Source of the DNA: Terripilifer sp031921685
GTDB taxonomy: Bacteria; Pseudomonadota; Alphaproteobacteria; Rhizobiales; Beijerinckiaceae
Assembly (NCBI RefSeq): GCF_031921685.1
Contig: NZ_JAPDHU010000003.1
Span: 186,001-250,000 of the forward strand
Direction of reading: 5' to 3'
Length of the DNA: 64,000 nt
Below the pieces are notes generated by a model that had not been told where the DNA came from, searched no databases, and saw only the letters and a list, made by a program, of their open reading frames with translations. Shown piece after piece: positions 42,300 to 51,357 of the stretch. Made by a program: the position numbers and the translations under genes. The stretch's first letter is position 1. Every line of letters begins with the position of its first letter.

Positions 42300-43496
42300 C
42301 TATTTGGCATTCGGATTATTGTCTTTCCACGGATCGCGCACCTGCTCGACCGTGGCGATATCGACATTGATGACCTTGCCGTCGACCTTGCGGACTTCGC
42401 GCACATAAACATTCTGGATGATGTCGCGTTCCTTCGGATCGAAGGAGATCGGGCCGCGCGGACTGTTGATCGTCTGCTTCTTCATGAAGTCGATGGCCTG
42501 ATCTCCGGTGAATTTCGGCCCCAGAGATTTCACCGTCTCATAAACGAGCTGCATGCCATCCCATGCCGCCACGGCGACGATATCGGGAACCGCTTCGCGG
42601 CCGGTGGACTCGTTGAGCGCCTTCCGGAAAGCGATATTCTCCGGCCGCTGGTTTGATTCCGTATAGTGATTGGAGGAGATGGCGCCGAGCACGGAATCGC
42701 CGAACGACGGCAGGAAGATTTCCTGCATCTCGCCCGAGCCCATCAGTTTCATGCCAGCCTGCTTCAGGCCGCGACGTTCGAACTCACGCACCATCGCGAC
42801 CGACGGTGCGCCACCGGGCGCGAAGATGAACAGCGCATCCGCTTTCGATTGCAGCGCCCGTTCCATATAAGGCGCGAAATCGGTGACGTTCAGCGGCACC
42901 CGGTCCTTTCCAACGACCTTGCCGCCACCTTTTTCAAAGCTGGAGGTAAACTCACCTTCCATGTCGATGCCGGGACCGTAGTCACTGACCATCGTATAAG
43001 CAGTCTTGACGCCGTTCTTCGTCGCCCAGCCGCCAAGCGGCGAAATATACTGTGCCGCCGTCATGCTGACGCGAATGAAATACGGCGACTTGCGCGGGAT
43101 GATCGACGTCGCCGCATTGAGGATCACCGTCGGCGTCTGCGCCTCACTGATGACCTCGGCCACCGCCAAAGCATCGGGCGTCAGCGCGAAACCGCCCAGT
43201 ACATTGACCTTCTCGCGCAGGATCAATTCCTCGGCGAACTGGCGCGTCTTGGCGGCATCACCCGCCCCCTCGTCGCGCCAGATCACCTGGACTTCATGGC
43301 CGTTGACCGTTTTGCCGTTGAGTTTCTGAAACGCTTCGACCGCCTCCTTCGCCTGTTTGCCCAGAACGGCAAACGGTCCGGAAAACGGCATGATGATGCC
43401 GAACTTCACCACATCGGCATGGGCAGACGAAAGACTTGCCGCCGATACGCTGAACATCACCGCCGCAATAGTCGTTGCGGCCAGCACACGCTTCAT
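42300..43496 (-). CDS. Liv-type ABC substrate-binding protein, copy 1
   Basis: 398 aa from ATG at 43496 (TGCAGGAGAGGTTG upstream). Signal peptide ending SSAHA, then VVKFGIIMPFSGPFAVLGKQ, the periplasmic-binding-protein type I (Peripla_BP_6) opening. Later NVLGGFALTPDALAVAEVIS and SFDPKERDIIQNVYVREV. Closely related along its whole length to the protein encoded upstream at 43538. Ligands of such proteins include amino acids, amides and aromatic acids. The two copies probably feed one LivHM channel with different specificities. Confidence 0.92.
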   Translation of the reverse strand: MKRVLAATTIAAVMFSVSAASLSSAHADVVKFGIIMPFSGPFAVLGKQAKEAVEAFQKLNGKTVNGHEVQVIWRDEGAGDAAKTRQFAEELILREKVNVLGGFALTPDALAVAEVISEAQTPTVILNAATSIIPRKSPYFIRVSMTAAQYISPLGGWATKNGVKTAYTMVSDYGPGIDMEGEFTSSFEKGGGKVVGKDRVPLNVTDFAPYMERALQSKADALFIFAPGGAPSVAMVREFERRGLKQAGMKLMGSGEMQEIFLPSFGDSVLGAISSNHYTESNQRPENIAFRKALNESTGREAVPDIVAVAAWDGMQLVYETVKSLGPKFTGDQAIDFMKKQTINSPRGPISFDPKERDIIQNVYVREVRKVDGKVINVDIATVEQVRDPWKDNNPNAK

Positions 43497-43537
43497 CAAC
43501 CTCTCCTGCAATATTGGTTCAAGCTATCATCGCCAAA

Positions 43538-44716
43538 CTATTTGGCGTTCGGATTGTTGTCCTTCCACGGATCGCGGACGTTCTCGGTCGTGGAGATGTC
43601 GACGTTGATCAATTTGCCGTCGACCTTCTTGACCTCGCGAACATAAACATTCTGGATGATGTCGCGTTCCTTCGGATCGAACTTCACTGGACCACGCGGG
43701 CTGTTGATGGTCTGGCCCTTCATGAAATCGATCGCCTGATCGCCGGTGAATTTCGGACCGAGCGACTTCACCGTCGAATAGACGAGCCCCATCGCATCCC
43801 AGGCGGCAATGGAAGCCATGTCCGGCACGGCATCCTTGTTCACTTCGTTCAGCACCTTGCGGAACGCGATATTCTCCGGCCGCTGGTTCGATTCCGTGTA
43901 GTGCGTCGAGGAAATGGCGCCGATGATGGAATCGCCGAACGACGGCAGGAAGATTTCCTGCATCTCGCCCGAGCCCATCAGTTTCATGCCGGCCTTTTTC
44001 AGGCCGCGCCGTTCGAATTCACGCACCATCGCCACGGAGGGCGCGCCGGCCGGCGCGAAGATGAAGAGACCGTCCGCCTTCGATTGCAGCGCGCGTTCCA
44101 TGTAAGGCGCGAAGTCGGTGACGTTCAGCGGGATGCGGTCCTTGCCGACGATCTTGCCGCCGGTCTTCTCGAAGCCGCTGATGAACTCGCCCTCGGCGTC
44201 ATGGCCCGGCGCATAATCACTGACCATCACATAAGCCGATTTGACGCCGTTCTTCGTCGCCCAGGCGCCGAGCGGCGAAATATATTGCGCCACCGTCATG
44301 CTGACGCGGATGAAATAGGGCGACTTGCGCGTGACGATCGAGGTGGCCGCATTGAGGATGATCGTCGGCGTCTTCGATTCGGAAATCACTTCCGCCACGG
44401 CCAAAGCATCGGGCGTCAGCGCGAAACCGCCCAATACATTGACCTTCTCACGCAGGACCAGTTCTTCCGCGAACTGCCGCGACTTGGAGGCATCGCCGGC
44501 GCCCTCGTCGCGCCAGATGATCTGCACCTCGTGGCCATTGACGGTCTTGCCGTTGAGTTTCTGGAAGGCCTCGACCGCATCCTTGAACTGTGTGCCCCAA
44601 ACGGCGAACGGTCCGGAAAACGGTGCGATGATGCCGAATTTCACGACATCGGCATAGGCTGCCGACGACAGCGATACGAGCGCCGCCGCAGCGGACGCAA
44701 TTAGAGTGCGCTTCAT
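43538..44716 (-). CDS. Liv-type ABC substrate-binding protein, copy 2
   Basis: 392 aa from ATG at 44716 with GGGAGGGGACT upstream. Signal peptide ending AAYA, then VVKFGIIAPFSGPFAVWGTQ. Long identical blocks are shared with copy 1, for example LNGKTVNGHEVQ, NVLGGFALTPDALAVAEVIS and YTESNQRPENIAFRK. First gene of the Liv operon. The copies differ mainly in the signal peptide and at scattered ligand-domain positions, as expected after duplication and divergence. Confidence 0.92.
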   Translation of the reverse strand: MKRTLIASAAAALVSLSSAAYADVVKFGIIAPFSGPFAVWGTQFKDAVEAFQKLNGKTVNGHEVQIIWRDEGAGDASKSRQFAEELVLREKVNVLGGFALTPDALAVAEVISESKTPTIILNAATSIVTRKSPYFIRVSMTVAQYISPLGAWATKNGVKSAYVMVSDYAPGHDAEGEFISGFEKTGGKIVGKDRIPLNVTDFAPYMERALQSKADGLFIFAPAGAPSVAMVREFERRGLKKAGMKLMGSGEMQEIFLPSFGDSIIGAISSTHYTESNQRPENIAFRKVLNEVNKDAVPDMASIAAWDAMGLVYSTVKSLGPKFTGDQAIDFMKGQTINSPRGPVKFDPKERDIIQNVYVREVKKVDGKLINVDISTTENVRDPWKDNNPNAK

Positions 44717-45013
44717 AGTCCCCTCCCAACGTCCACGGTGAACCACCGGTCATCCCCTCGATCACCGGCCGTCACCGCATTCGCCCCTCACGAATGCTCC
44801 AGCAGTTGAAACAGCTATCCGCGCCCTGTCAATCGCCGGAAATGACCAAGTTTTCGGCGTTCTCCGACCCATTCACGACAGTGGGCGGCGTGCCACTTGG
44901 TCGCGGCGGAACCCATCACCATCTGTGAACTGCCTAGCCTTGGACCGCGACGAAAGGCCACCGTCGCGCTAGACTGATTCGAATCCTATTCGGCCGGACT
45001 GAGCCAGCACGCC
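44717..45013. other. Intergenic region without recognised gene
   Basis: About 297 bases between the divergent Liv operon and thyA. It must hold promoters for both. I found no open frame of note, no strong hairpin and no confident -35/-10 pair. Confidence 0.5.
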
Positions 45014-45808
45014 ATGCGCCCTTATCTTGATCTCATGCGCCGCATTCTGGAAACGGGAGCGGACAAATCCGACCGGACCGGCACGGGCACCCGCTCGCTG
45101 TTTGGCGCGCAAATGCGCTTCGATCTCAGCGAAGGCTTTCCGCTGGTCACCACCAAGCGCGTCCATATCAAATCCATCGTCCATGAACTGCTATGGTTCA
45201 TCGCCGGCGACACCAATATCCGCTATCTCAACGACAATGGCGTCACCATTTGGGACGAGTGGGCCGACGCAAAAGGCGATCTGGGGCCCGTCTACGGCCA
45301 TCAGTGGCGCTCCTGGACGGGCGCCGACGGCCAGACCTTCGATCAGCTCAAGACGCTGCTCGCCGACATCAAGCGCAACCCTGATTCGCGTCGGCTGATT
45401 CTTTCAGCCTGGAACGTCGCCGATCTGCCGGCCATGAAACTGGCGCCCTGCCACTGCCTGTTCCAGTTCTACGTCGCCAACGGCCGCCTGTCCTGCCAGC
45501 TCTATCAGCGCTCGGCCGACATGTTCCTGGGCGTGCCGTTCAATATCGCGAGCTATGCTTTGCTCACCCACATGATCGCTCAGGTCAGCGGGCTTGAGGT
45601 TGGCGATTTCGTCCACACCTTCGGCGACGTGCATCTCTACAACAATCATTTCGAACAGGCCCGCCTGCAATTGTCGCGCGAACCGCGGCCGCTGCCGCGC
45701 CTGAAACTCAATCCGGCGGTGAAATCGCTGTTCGATTTCCACTATGACGACATTGCCTTCGAGAACTACGATCCGCATCCGCTGATCAAAGCCCCGGTGG
45801 CGGTGTGA
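45014..45808 (+). CDS. thyA: Thymidylate synthase
   Basis: 264 aa, the standard ThyA length. Converts dUMP and methylene-tetrahydrofolate to dTMP and dihydrofolate. Catalytic Cys in LAPCHCLFQFYV near residue 146, dUMP phosphate-binding RRLILSAWN near 126, QRSADMFLGVPFNI near 165 and FGDVHLYNNH near 200. Overlaps folA by four bases, so the enzyme that makes dihydrofolate and the one that recycles it are co-translated. Confidence 0.98.
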   Translation: MRPYLDLMRRILETGADKSDRTGTGTRSLFGAQMRFDLSEGFPLVTTKRVHIKSIVHELLWFIAGDTNIRYLNDNGVTIWDEWADAKGDLGPVYGHQWRSWTGADGQTFDQLKTLLADIKRNPDSRRLILSAWNVADLPAMKLAPCHCLFQFYVANGRLSCQLYQRSADMFLGVPFNIASYALLTHMIAQVSGLEVGDFVHTFGDVHLYNNHFEQARLQLSREPRPLPRLKLNPAVKSLFDFHYDDIAFENYDPHPLIKAPVAV

Positions 45809-46347
45809 ACGCCGACAAATCCGGTTCCCTTCCCATCGTCCTGGTCGCCGCCGTCGCCCGCAACGGCGTCATCGGCGGCGACAACCGGCTGCTCTGGCGC
45901 CTGTCCACCGATCTGAAGCGCTACAAGGCCCTGACCTGGGGCAAGCCGATGGTGATGGGCCGCAAGACCTTTGAATCGATCGGCAAGGCCCTGCCCGGCC
46001 GCGAAACCATCGTCATTACCCGCAATGCCGATTTCGCCGCGCCCGGCGTCCTGACCGCCCCGACCCTGGAGGCGGCGCTCGACCTCGCCAGCACCCGCGC
46101 CGAGGCCATGGGCGCCGACGCCATCATCGTCGCCGGCGGCGGCGAGATTTACGCCCAGGCCATGCCATTTGCCACGCGGCTTGAAATCACCGAGGTCGAC
46201 TTGGCCCCCCCAGGAGATACGTATTTCCCCGAGGTTGACGCCAGCGCCTGGCGTCTGGTCCAACGCATCGCCCATGGACCTGGCGGCCTGGAACTCGGCC
46301 CCAACGACCAGGCGCCATTTACCTTCGTCACCTACGAACGATCGTAA
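45805..46347 (+). CDS. folA: Dihydrofolate reductase
   Basis: 180 aa, GTG start at 45805. Reduces dihydrofolate to tetrahydrofolate with NADPH. Motifs are VAAVARNGVIGGDNRLLWRL near residue 12, LTWGKPMVMGRKTFESIGKA near 43 and VAGGGEIYAQAM near 112. C-terminal TFVTYERS is typical. The product of the upstream thyA reaction is its substrate. Confidence 0.97.
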   Translation: MNADKSGSLPIVLVAAVARNGVIGGDNRLLWRLSTDLKRYKALTWGKPMVMGRKTFESIGKALPGRETIVITRNADFAAPGVLTAPTLEAALDLASTRAEAMGADAIIVAGGGEIYAQAMPFATRLEITEVDLAPPGDTYFPEVDASAWRLVQRIAHGPGGLELGPNDQAPFTFVTYERS

Positions 46348-46446
46348 ATCCGGCCTATACGTTGAAAACCAGCCCAATAGCGCTTATTTGCCTAGGGCTT
46401 TGCGCAGATTGGCCGCGTCCGCGGCGAGGGGAACGAAGGGAAATTC

Positions 46447-47625
46447 ATGCCCTGGAATAATCAGAGCGGCGGGGGCGGACCCTGGCGTCCGAACAATAAC
46501 CCAGGCCCGTGGGGACAAGGTCCGTCAGGCAGTGGCGGCCCCGGTGGCCCGACGCCGGATCTGGAGGAACTGCTGCGCCGCAGCCAGGATCGCCTGAAAC
46601 AGGTGGTTCCGGGCGGCTTCATGGGCGGCGCCGGTTTCGCGCTCGTCGCCGCGGCTGCTGCGGCCATCTGGCTCGCCAGTGGCATTTACACCGTGCAACC
46701 CAACGAAGCCGGCCTCGAAATGGTCTTCGGCCGCTTCACCAACCGCACCGAGAACGGCCTGCGCTATAACTGGCCGGCGCCGATCGGCAGCGTCATCAAG
46801 CTGCGCGTCACCGACCGTAACAGCATCGACATCGGCTTCCGCACTCGCGAAGACCCGCGTCGCCCCAACAACCAGACCCAGAGCGACGTGCCCGAGGAAA
46901 GCCTGATGCTCACGGGCGATGAAAACATCGCCAACGTGAAATTCCGCGTCATCTGGCAGATCGACCCGACCAAGCCGGAAGAATATGCCTTCAACGTGCG
47001 CGACGTGCGCGAAACCATCAAGGCGGTTTCGGAAAGCGCCATGCGCGAGATCGTCGGCCGCACGCAGATCCAGAAGATTCTGACCGCCGAACGTAAGGTG
47101 ATCGAACCGGCCGCGCAGGAACTGACCCAGCGCGTGCTCAACGATTACAAGGCCGGCGTACAGATCCTGCAGGTCCAATTGCTCTCGGTCGACCCGCCGG
47201 ACCAGGTGATCGCCGCCTTCCGCGACGTAACCGCCGCGCAGCAGGATCTCGATCGTTTGCGCAATGAAGCCGAAGCTTATGCCAATCGCGTCGTGCCGGA
47301 AGCACGCGGTAGTGCCGCCCGCATCTTGCAAGAAGCGGACGCCTATCGCGAACAGACTGTCGCCGAAGCGCGCGGTCAGGCCTCACGCTTCACGCAGGTC
47401 TACGAGCAATATCGAAACGCTCCGGACGTGACGCGCGAACGTATGTATCTCGAAACCATGGAGCGCGTTTTGGCGGGCGCCAATAAGATCATCCTCGATC
47501 AGAGCGCCGGCCAAGGCCAGGGCGGCGTCGTGCCGGTTCTGCCGCTCGGCCAGTTGCTTGACTCCTCGACCGCATCGGGTGCCGCCACGCAGGCGCCCAC
47601 GCAACCGCAGGGAGCCCGCCGATGA
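46447..47625 (+). CDS. hflK: HflK, FtsH-associated SPFH membrane protein
   Basis: 392 aa. The first 50 residues are Gly/Pro/Asn-rich, as usual for HflK (MPWNNQSGGGGPWRPNNNPG). One membrane helix (GAGFALVAAAAAAIWLASG) is followed by the SPFH/band-7 domain (YTVQPNEAGLEMVFGRF) facing the periplasm. HflK and HflC form a cage around the FtsH protease and modulate its proteolysis. The stop overlaps hflC (ATGA). Confidence 0.96.
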   Translation: MPWNNQSGGGGPWRPNNNPGPWGQGPSGSGGPGGPTPDLEELLRRSQDRLKQVVPGGFMGGAGFALVAAAAAAIWLASGIYTVQPNEAGLEMVFGRFTNRTENGLRYNWPAPIGSVIKLRVTDRNSIDIGFRTREDPRRPNNQTQSDVPEESLMLTGDENIANVKFRVIWQIDPTKPEEYAFNVRDVRETIKAVSESAMREIVGRTQIQKILTAERKVIEPAAQELTQRVLNDYKAGVQILQVQLLSVDPPDQVIAAFRDVTAAQQDLDRLRNEAEAYANRVVPEARGSAARILQEADAYREQTVAEARGQASRFTQVYEQYRNAPDVTRERMYLETMERVLAGANKIILDQSAGQGQGGVVPVLPLGQLLDSSTASGAATQAPTQPQGARR

Positions 47626-48536
47626 ACCGCTCGATCTTCGGCTTCGCCGGCATCATCGTTCTCGTGGCCCTGGTGTTCGTCGGCTACAATTCGCTCTTCA
47701 CGGTCAATCAGACCGAATATGCCCTGCTGCTGCGCTTCGGCGAGCCGGTTCCCGGCCGCGCCGTCGTCAAGGAGCCGGGCCTGCACTTCAAGGCGCCGTT
47801 CATCGAAAACGTCGTCTATTTCGACAACCGCATCCTCGACCTCGAAACGCCGAAGCAAGAGGTGCTCGCCTCCGACAACAATCGTATCGAGGTCGATGCC
47901 TTCCTGCGCTACCGCATCACCGACATCCTGCAGTTCTACCGTTCGGTGCGCACGATCAACGGCGGCAACAACCAGCTCTCGTCGATCTTGAACTCGGCGG
48001 TGCGCCGCGTACTCGGCGAATCCACCATGGTTCAACTGGTGCGCGACGACCGTTCCAACCTGATGCGGCGCATCCGCGAACAGGTGAACCAGGAATCGAC
48101 CAGGTTCGGCGTCGAGATCAACGACGTGCGCATCCGCCGCGCCGACCTGCCGCCGCAGATTTCCGAACAGGTCTACCGCCGTATGCAGACGGAACGCGCC
48201 AGGGAAGCGGCCGACTACCGCGCCCAGGGCGCCGAGCAGGCGCAGCGCATCACCGCCAAGGCGGACCGCGACGTCGTCGTGCTGCGCGCCGACGCGCAAC
48301 GCCAAGCTGACCAGACCCGCGGTGAAGGCGATGCGGAGCGCAACAAGATTTTCGCCGAAGCCTTTGGCAAGGACCCGAATTTCTTCGCGTTCTACCGCTC
48401 CATGCAGGCTTATGAAGCCGGCCTGAAGCCAGGCGAGACCCGCATGGTCATCAGCCCGACCTCGGAGTTTTTCCGCTATTTCAATCGTCCCAGCGGCGGG
48501 ATGGCCGCTCCGGCAGCGCCCAAACCAGGCAATTGA
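47622..48536 (+). CDS. hflC: HflC, FtsH-associated SPFH membrane protein
   Basis: 304 aa. N-terminal helix IFGFAGIIVLVALVFVGYNS, SPFH domain from FTVNQTEYALLLRFGEPV, and a long helical region with many Arg-Ala-Glu repeats (near 185-240). Ends in a short low-complexity tail. Partner of HflK, co-translated with it. Followed by a striking palindrome and then degP. Confidence 0.96.
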   Translation: MNRSIFGFAGIIVLVALVFVGYNSLFTVNQTEYALLLRFGEPVPGRAVVKEPGLHFKAPFIENVVYFDNRILDLETPKQEVLASDNNRIEVDAFLRYRITDILQFYRSVRTINGGNNQLSSILNSAVRRVLGESTMVQLVRDDRSNLMRRIREQVNQESTRFGVEINDVRIRRADLPPQISEQVYRRMQTERAREAADYRAQGAEQAQRITAKADRDVVVLRADAQRQADQTRGEGDAERNKIFAEAFGKDPNFFAFYRSMQAYEAGLKPGETRMVISPTSEFFRYFNRPSGGMAAPAAPKPGN

Positions 48537-48576
48537 TATGGGCTTTCGCCCCATGACGATTGAGTAAGACAGCTGT

Positions 48577-48611
48577 TTCGGCGCAGACTTGAACTTCAAG
48601 TCTGCGCCGAA
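48577..48611. repeat. 35-base perfect palindrome
   Basis: Two perfect 17-base arms (TTCGGCGCAGACTTGAA and TTCAAGTCTGCGCCGAA) flank a single central C. It lies between hflC and degP. There is no T-run after it, so it may be a factor-dependent terminator, an RNA-processing stem or a protein-binding site. Confidence 0.95.
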
Positions 48612-48621
48612 TGTCCTATAT
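48594..48621 (+). promoter_or_regulatory. Possible RpoH-type promoter for degP
   Basis: CTTCAAG at 48594-48600 and CCTATAT at 48615-48621 are separated by 14 bases, close to the alphaproteobacterial sigma-32 pattern (CTTGAA, 12-14, CYTATNT). The -35 overlaps the right arm of the palindrome. degP genes are commonly heat-shock controlled. This is a proposal based on similarity only. Confidence 0.4.
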
Positions 48622-48643
48622 GGGACTGACATTCCCGTGATCA

Positions 48644-48669
48644 GGCGGAAAAACGTCCGCTTTTCCGCC
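48644..48669 (+). promoter_or_regulatory. Hairpin in degP upstream region
   Basis: GGCGGAAAA and TTTTCCGCC form a perfect nine-pair stem with an eight-base loop, 60 bases before the degP start. It would be in the 5' leader if transcription starts at the promoter proposed at 48594. GAATGTC/GACATTC arms lie just before it. Confidence 0.5.
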
Positions 48670-48727
48670 GGAATGTAAGGTAAAACAAAGGTCGGCCCAA
48701 AATTGAGAGGGGCCAATCGAGGAGAAG

Positions 48728-50287
48728 ATGTCGATGACCAAACCGGTGATCTTGGCGAAAGGCACCTCTGCCCCGCGCTCCCTGGCCCCGCGCCTGCGGC
48801 GCGCCTCCGCGGCGCTGCTGCTCGCCCTCGGCGCAGGATCGGCCACCCTCGTACCCTTGGCGCCCGTCCCGGCCTACGCCCGCGCCACGCCGGAAAGCTT
48901 CGCGGATCTGGCGAGCCAGGTTTCCGACGCCGTGGTCAATATTTCCGTGTCCCAGGCCGTCGCCGACCGCCGCACCGGTCCGGGTCTCGGCCCGAACATT
49001 CCCCGCGGGACCCCCTTCGACGATCTGTTCGAGGAATTCTTCCGCCGCCGCGGCCAGGGCCAAGGCCAGGAAGACAACGGTCCGCAGCGTCCGCAGCGCC
49101 GCTCCAACTCGCTCGGTTCCGGCTTCGTCATCGATCCCTCGGGCATCGTCGTCACCAACAATCACGTGGTCGGCGATGCCACCGACGTGACGGTGATCTT
49201 CACCGACGGCAGCCGCCTGAAGGCGGAGATCATCGGCAAGGATTCCAAGAGCGACGTAGCCGTGCTGCGCGTGAAGCCGGAAAAGCCGCTCAAGGCGGTG
49301 AAGTTCGGCGACAGCAACAAGACCCGCGTCGGCGACTGGGTGATGGCGGTCGGCAATCCCTTCGGCCTCGGTGGCACGGTGACCGTGGGCATTCTCTCGG
49401 CGCGTAACCGCAACATCAACAGCGGTCCCTACGACGACTATCTGCAGACCGACGCCTCGATCAATCGCGGCAATTCCGGCGGTCCGCTGTTCAACATGGA
49501 CGGCGAAGTGATCGGCGTGAATACCGCGATCCTGTCGCCCTCGGGCGGCTCGGTCGGCATCGGCTTCGCCTCGCCCTCCAACATCATCGCGCCGCTCGTC
49601 GAGCAGCTGCAGAAATTCGGCGAGACCCGTCGCGGCTGGCTCGGCGTCAAGATCCAGGCGGTCGATGACGATGTCGCCGACAGCCTTGGTCTCGGCAAGG
49701 CGCGCGGCGCGCTGGTCGCCGGCGTCGACGACAAAGGCCCGGCCAAGCCCGCCGGCATCAAGGCCGGCGACGTCATCGTCAAATTTGACGGCAACGAAGT
49801 AAAGACCTCCACCGACCTGCCGCGCATCGTCGCCAGCACCGCTGTCGGCAAGGAAGTCGACGTCGCCATTGTGCGCGGCGGCAAGGAGCAGACCCTGAAG
49901 GTGAAGCTCGGCCGCCTCGAGGATGGCGAACGTCAGGCTTCGCTGAACTCCGGCCGCAACGATGCCGTGCCGGAGCCCCGCACGACGACGCAAAAGGCGC
50001 TGGGGATGGAATTCTCCAACCTCAACGATGCCAACCGCACGAAATATTCGATCAAGGACGGCATCAAGGGCGTGGTGGTGACCAATGTCGATCCCAATTC
50101 GCCGGCCGCCGACAAGCGCATCCAGGCTGGCGATACGATCGTCGAAATCAATCAAGAAGCCGTCAATCAGCCGGCCGACGTGGCCAACAAGATGAAGACG
50201 GCGAAGGAACAGGGCCGCAAATCGGCGCTGTTCCTGGTCGCCAACTCCCAGGGCGAAGTGCGCTTCGTCGCGCTGCCGGTGGAATAA
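48728..50287 (+). CDS. degP: DegP/HtrA (Do family) periplasmic serine protease
   Basis: 519 aa from ATG at 48728 with GAGGAGAAG upstream. Long signal region ending PVPAYARA. Trypsin-like domain with catalytic His in VVTNNHVVGDATDV, Asp in SKSDVAVLRV and Ser in INRGNSGGPLFNMDG. Two PDZ domains follow (GWLGVKIQAV near 303 and MEFSNLNDA near 422). Degrades or refolds misfolded envelope proteins. It follows hflKC; all three are envelope quality-control genes. Terminator at 50317. Confidence 0.96.
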   Translation: MSMTKPVILAKGTSAPRSLAPRLRRASAALLLALGAGSATLVPLAPVPAYARATPESFADLASQVSDAVVNISVSQAVADRRTGPGLGPNIPRGTPFDDLFEEFFRRRGQGQGQEDNGPQRPQRRSNSLGSGFVIDPSGIVVTNNHVVGDATDVTVIFTDGSRLKAEIIGKDSKSDVAVLRVKPEKPLKAVKFGDSNKTRVGDWVMAVGNPFGLGGTVTVGILSARNRNINSGPYDDYLQTDASINRGNSGGPLFNMDGEVIGVNTAILSPSGGSVGIGFASPSNIIAPLVEQLQKFGETRRGWLGVKIQAVDDDVADSLGLGKARGALVAGVDDKGPAKPAGIKAGDVIVKFDGNEVKTSTDLPRIVASTAVGKEVDVAIVRGGKEQTLKVKLGRLEDGERQASLNSGRNDAVPEPRTTTQKALGMEFSNLNDANRTKYSIKDGIKGVVVTNVDPNSPAADKRIQAGDTIVEINQEAVNQPADVANKMKTAKEQGRKSALFLVANSQGEVRFVALPVE

Positions 50288-50316
50288 GCGCCACTCAAAA
50301 CGAACCAAAACGGATC

Positions 50317-50348
50317 GCTCCGCGTGCCCTCACGCGGAGCAATTTTTT
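50317..50348 (+). terminator. Intrinsic terminator after degP
   Basis: GCTCCGCGT and ACGCGGAGC form a perfect nine-pair stem, followed by AATTTTTT. It lies in the convergent gap between degP and serB. Confidence 0.93.
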
Positions 50349-50360
50349 ATTGTGGTTTCT

Positions 50361-51302
50361 TTATTGGACCTGGCCGGAGACGAATTCGTCGCGGCGATAG
50401 CCCTGGATGAACAGGAGCGCGGTGAGATCGCTATGATCGATGCGCGCATGGGCGGCTTCCGCCACCGCCGGCTTGGCATGGAAGGCGACGCCAAGCCCCG
50501 CTTCGCCCAGCATGGCGAGATCGTTGGCACCATCGCCGACGGCCATCGTGTCCTGGCGGGCGATGGAACGCGCATCGCGCAGTTCGATCAAGGAAGCCAG
50601 TTTCGCCTCGCGCCCCAGGATCGGCTCACGCACGAGGCCTGCCAGTTTGCCGTCTTCGACGATCAGCTCGTTCGAACGGTCTTCTTGGAAACCGATCATC
50701 TTGCCGATGCGCGTGGTGAACAGAGTGAAGCCGCCCGAGACCAAAGCGGTATAGGCCCCATTGGCGCGCATGGTCATCACCAGTTCGCGTCCACCCGGCG
50801 TCAAGGTGATGCGCTCGGCGATCACCTTATCGACCACGTCGGCGGACAGTCCTTTGAGCAGGGCGACGCGTTCCCGCAGCGCCGGCTCGAAGGCGATCTC
50901 GCCACGCATGGCGCGTTCCGTGATCGCCGCCACATGGTCCTTCATGCCGACGAAAGCCGCCAGCTCGTCGATACATTCCTGGCCGATCATGGTCGAATCC
51001 ATGTCGGCGACGAACAGCTTCTTGCGGCGATGGCCGTTGCGCTGGCACACCACATCGATCGGCAGGCTCTTCATCTCCTGCGCCATATCCTCCGCATAGG
51101 AAGACACCAATTCGCGCTCGATGTCGGAATCGGGTTCGATGCGCGTGCCACCGAGGTCGAATGTGATATCCACGGCCTCGTCGGGCGCGAGCCAGGCCGC
51201 CACCGTGCCATGGGGCACGATACGGGCGGCCTTGCGCACGATGTCGGCGCTGAGGGCCTTGCTACCGGGTTTGGCGATCAGGGTTGCGATATAGGGTTCC
51301 AC
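50361..51302 (-). CDS. serB: Phosphoserine phosphatase
   Basis: 313 aa from GTG at 51302; longer frames upstream collide with miaA. Last step of serine synthesis. The N-terminal 90 residues are ACT-like (IATLIAKPGSKALSADIV). HAD domain: nucleophile Asp in VADMDSTMIGQECIDE near residue 96, SGGFTLF near 180 and GDGANDLAMLGEAGLGVAFH near 255. Divergent from miaA with about 55 bases between starts. Confidence 0.94.
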   Translation of the reverse strand: MEPYIATLIAKPGSKALSADIVRKAARIVPHGTVAAWLAPDEAVDITFDLGGTRIEPDSDIERELVSSYAEDMAQEMKSLPIDVVCQRNGHRRKKLFVADMDSTMIGQECIDELAAFVGMKDHVAAITERAMRGEIAFEPALRERVALLKGLSADVVDKVIAERITLTPGGRELVMTMRANGAYTALVSGGFTLFTTRIGKMIGFQEDRSNELIVEDGKLAGLVREPILGREAKLASLIELRDARSIARQDTMAVGDGANDLAMLGEAGLGVAFHAKPAVAEAAHARIDHSDLTALLFIQGYRRDEFVSGQVQ

Positions 51303-51357
51303 AGGGCATCCATCAGAGGAGCGACCGGAGTTGTCCGGCCCGCTACGGAGCAAAAAT

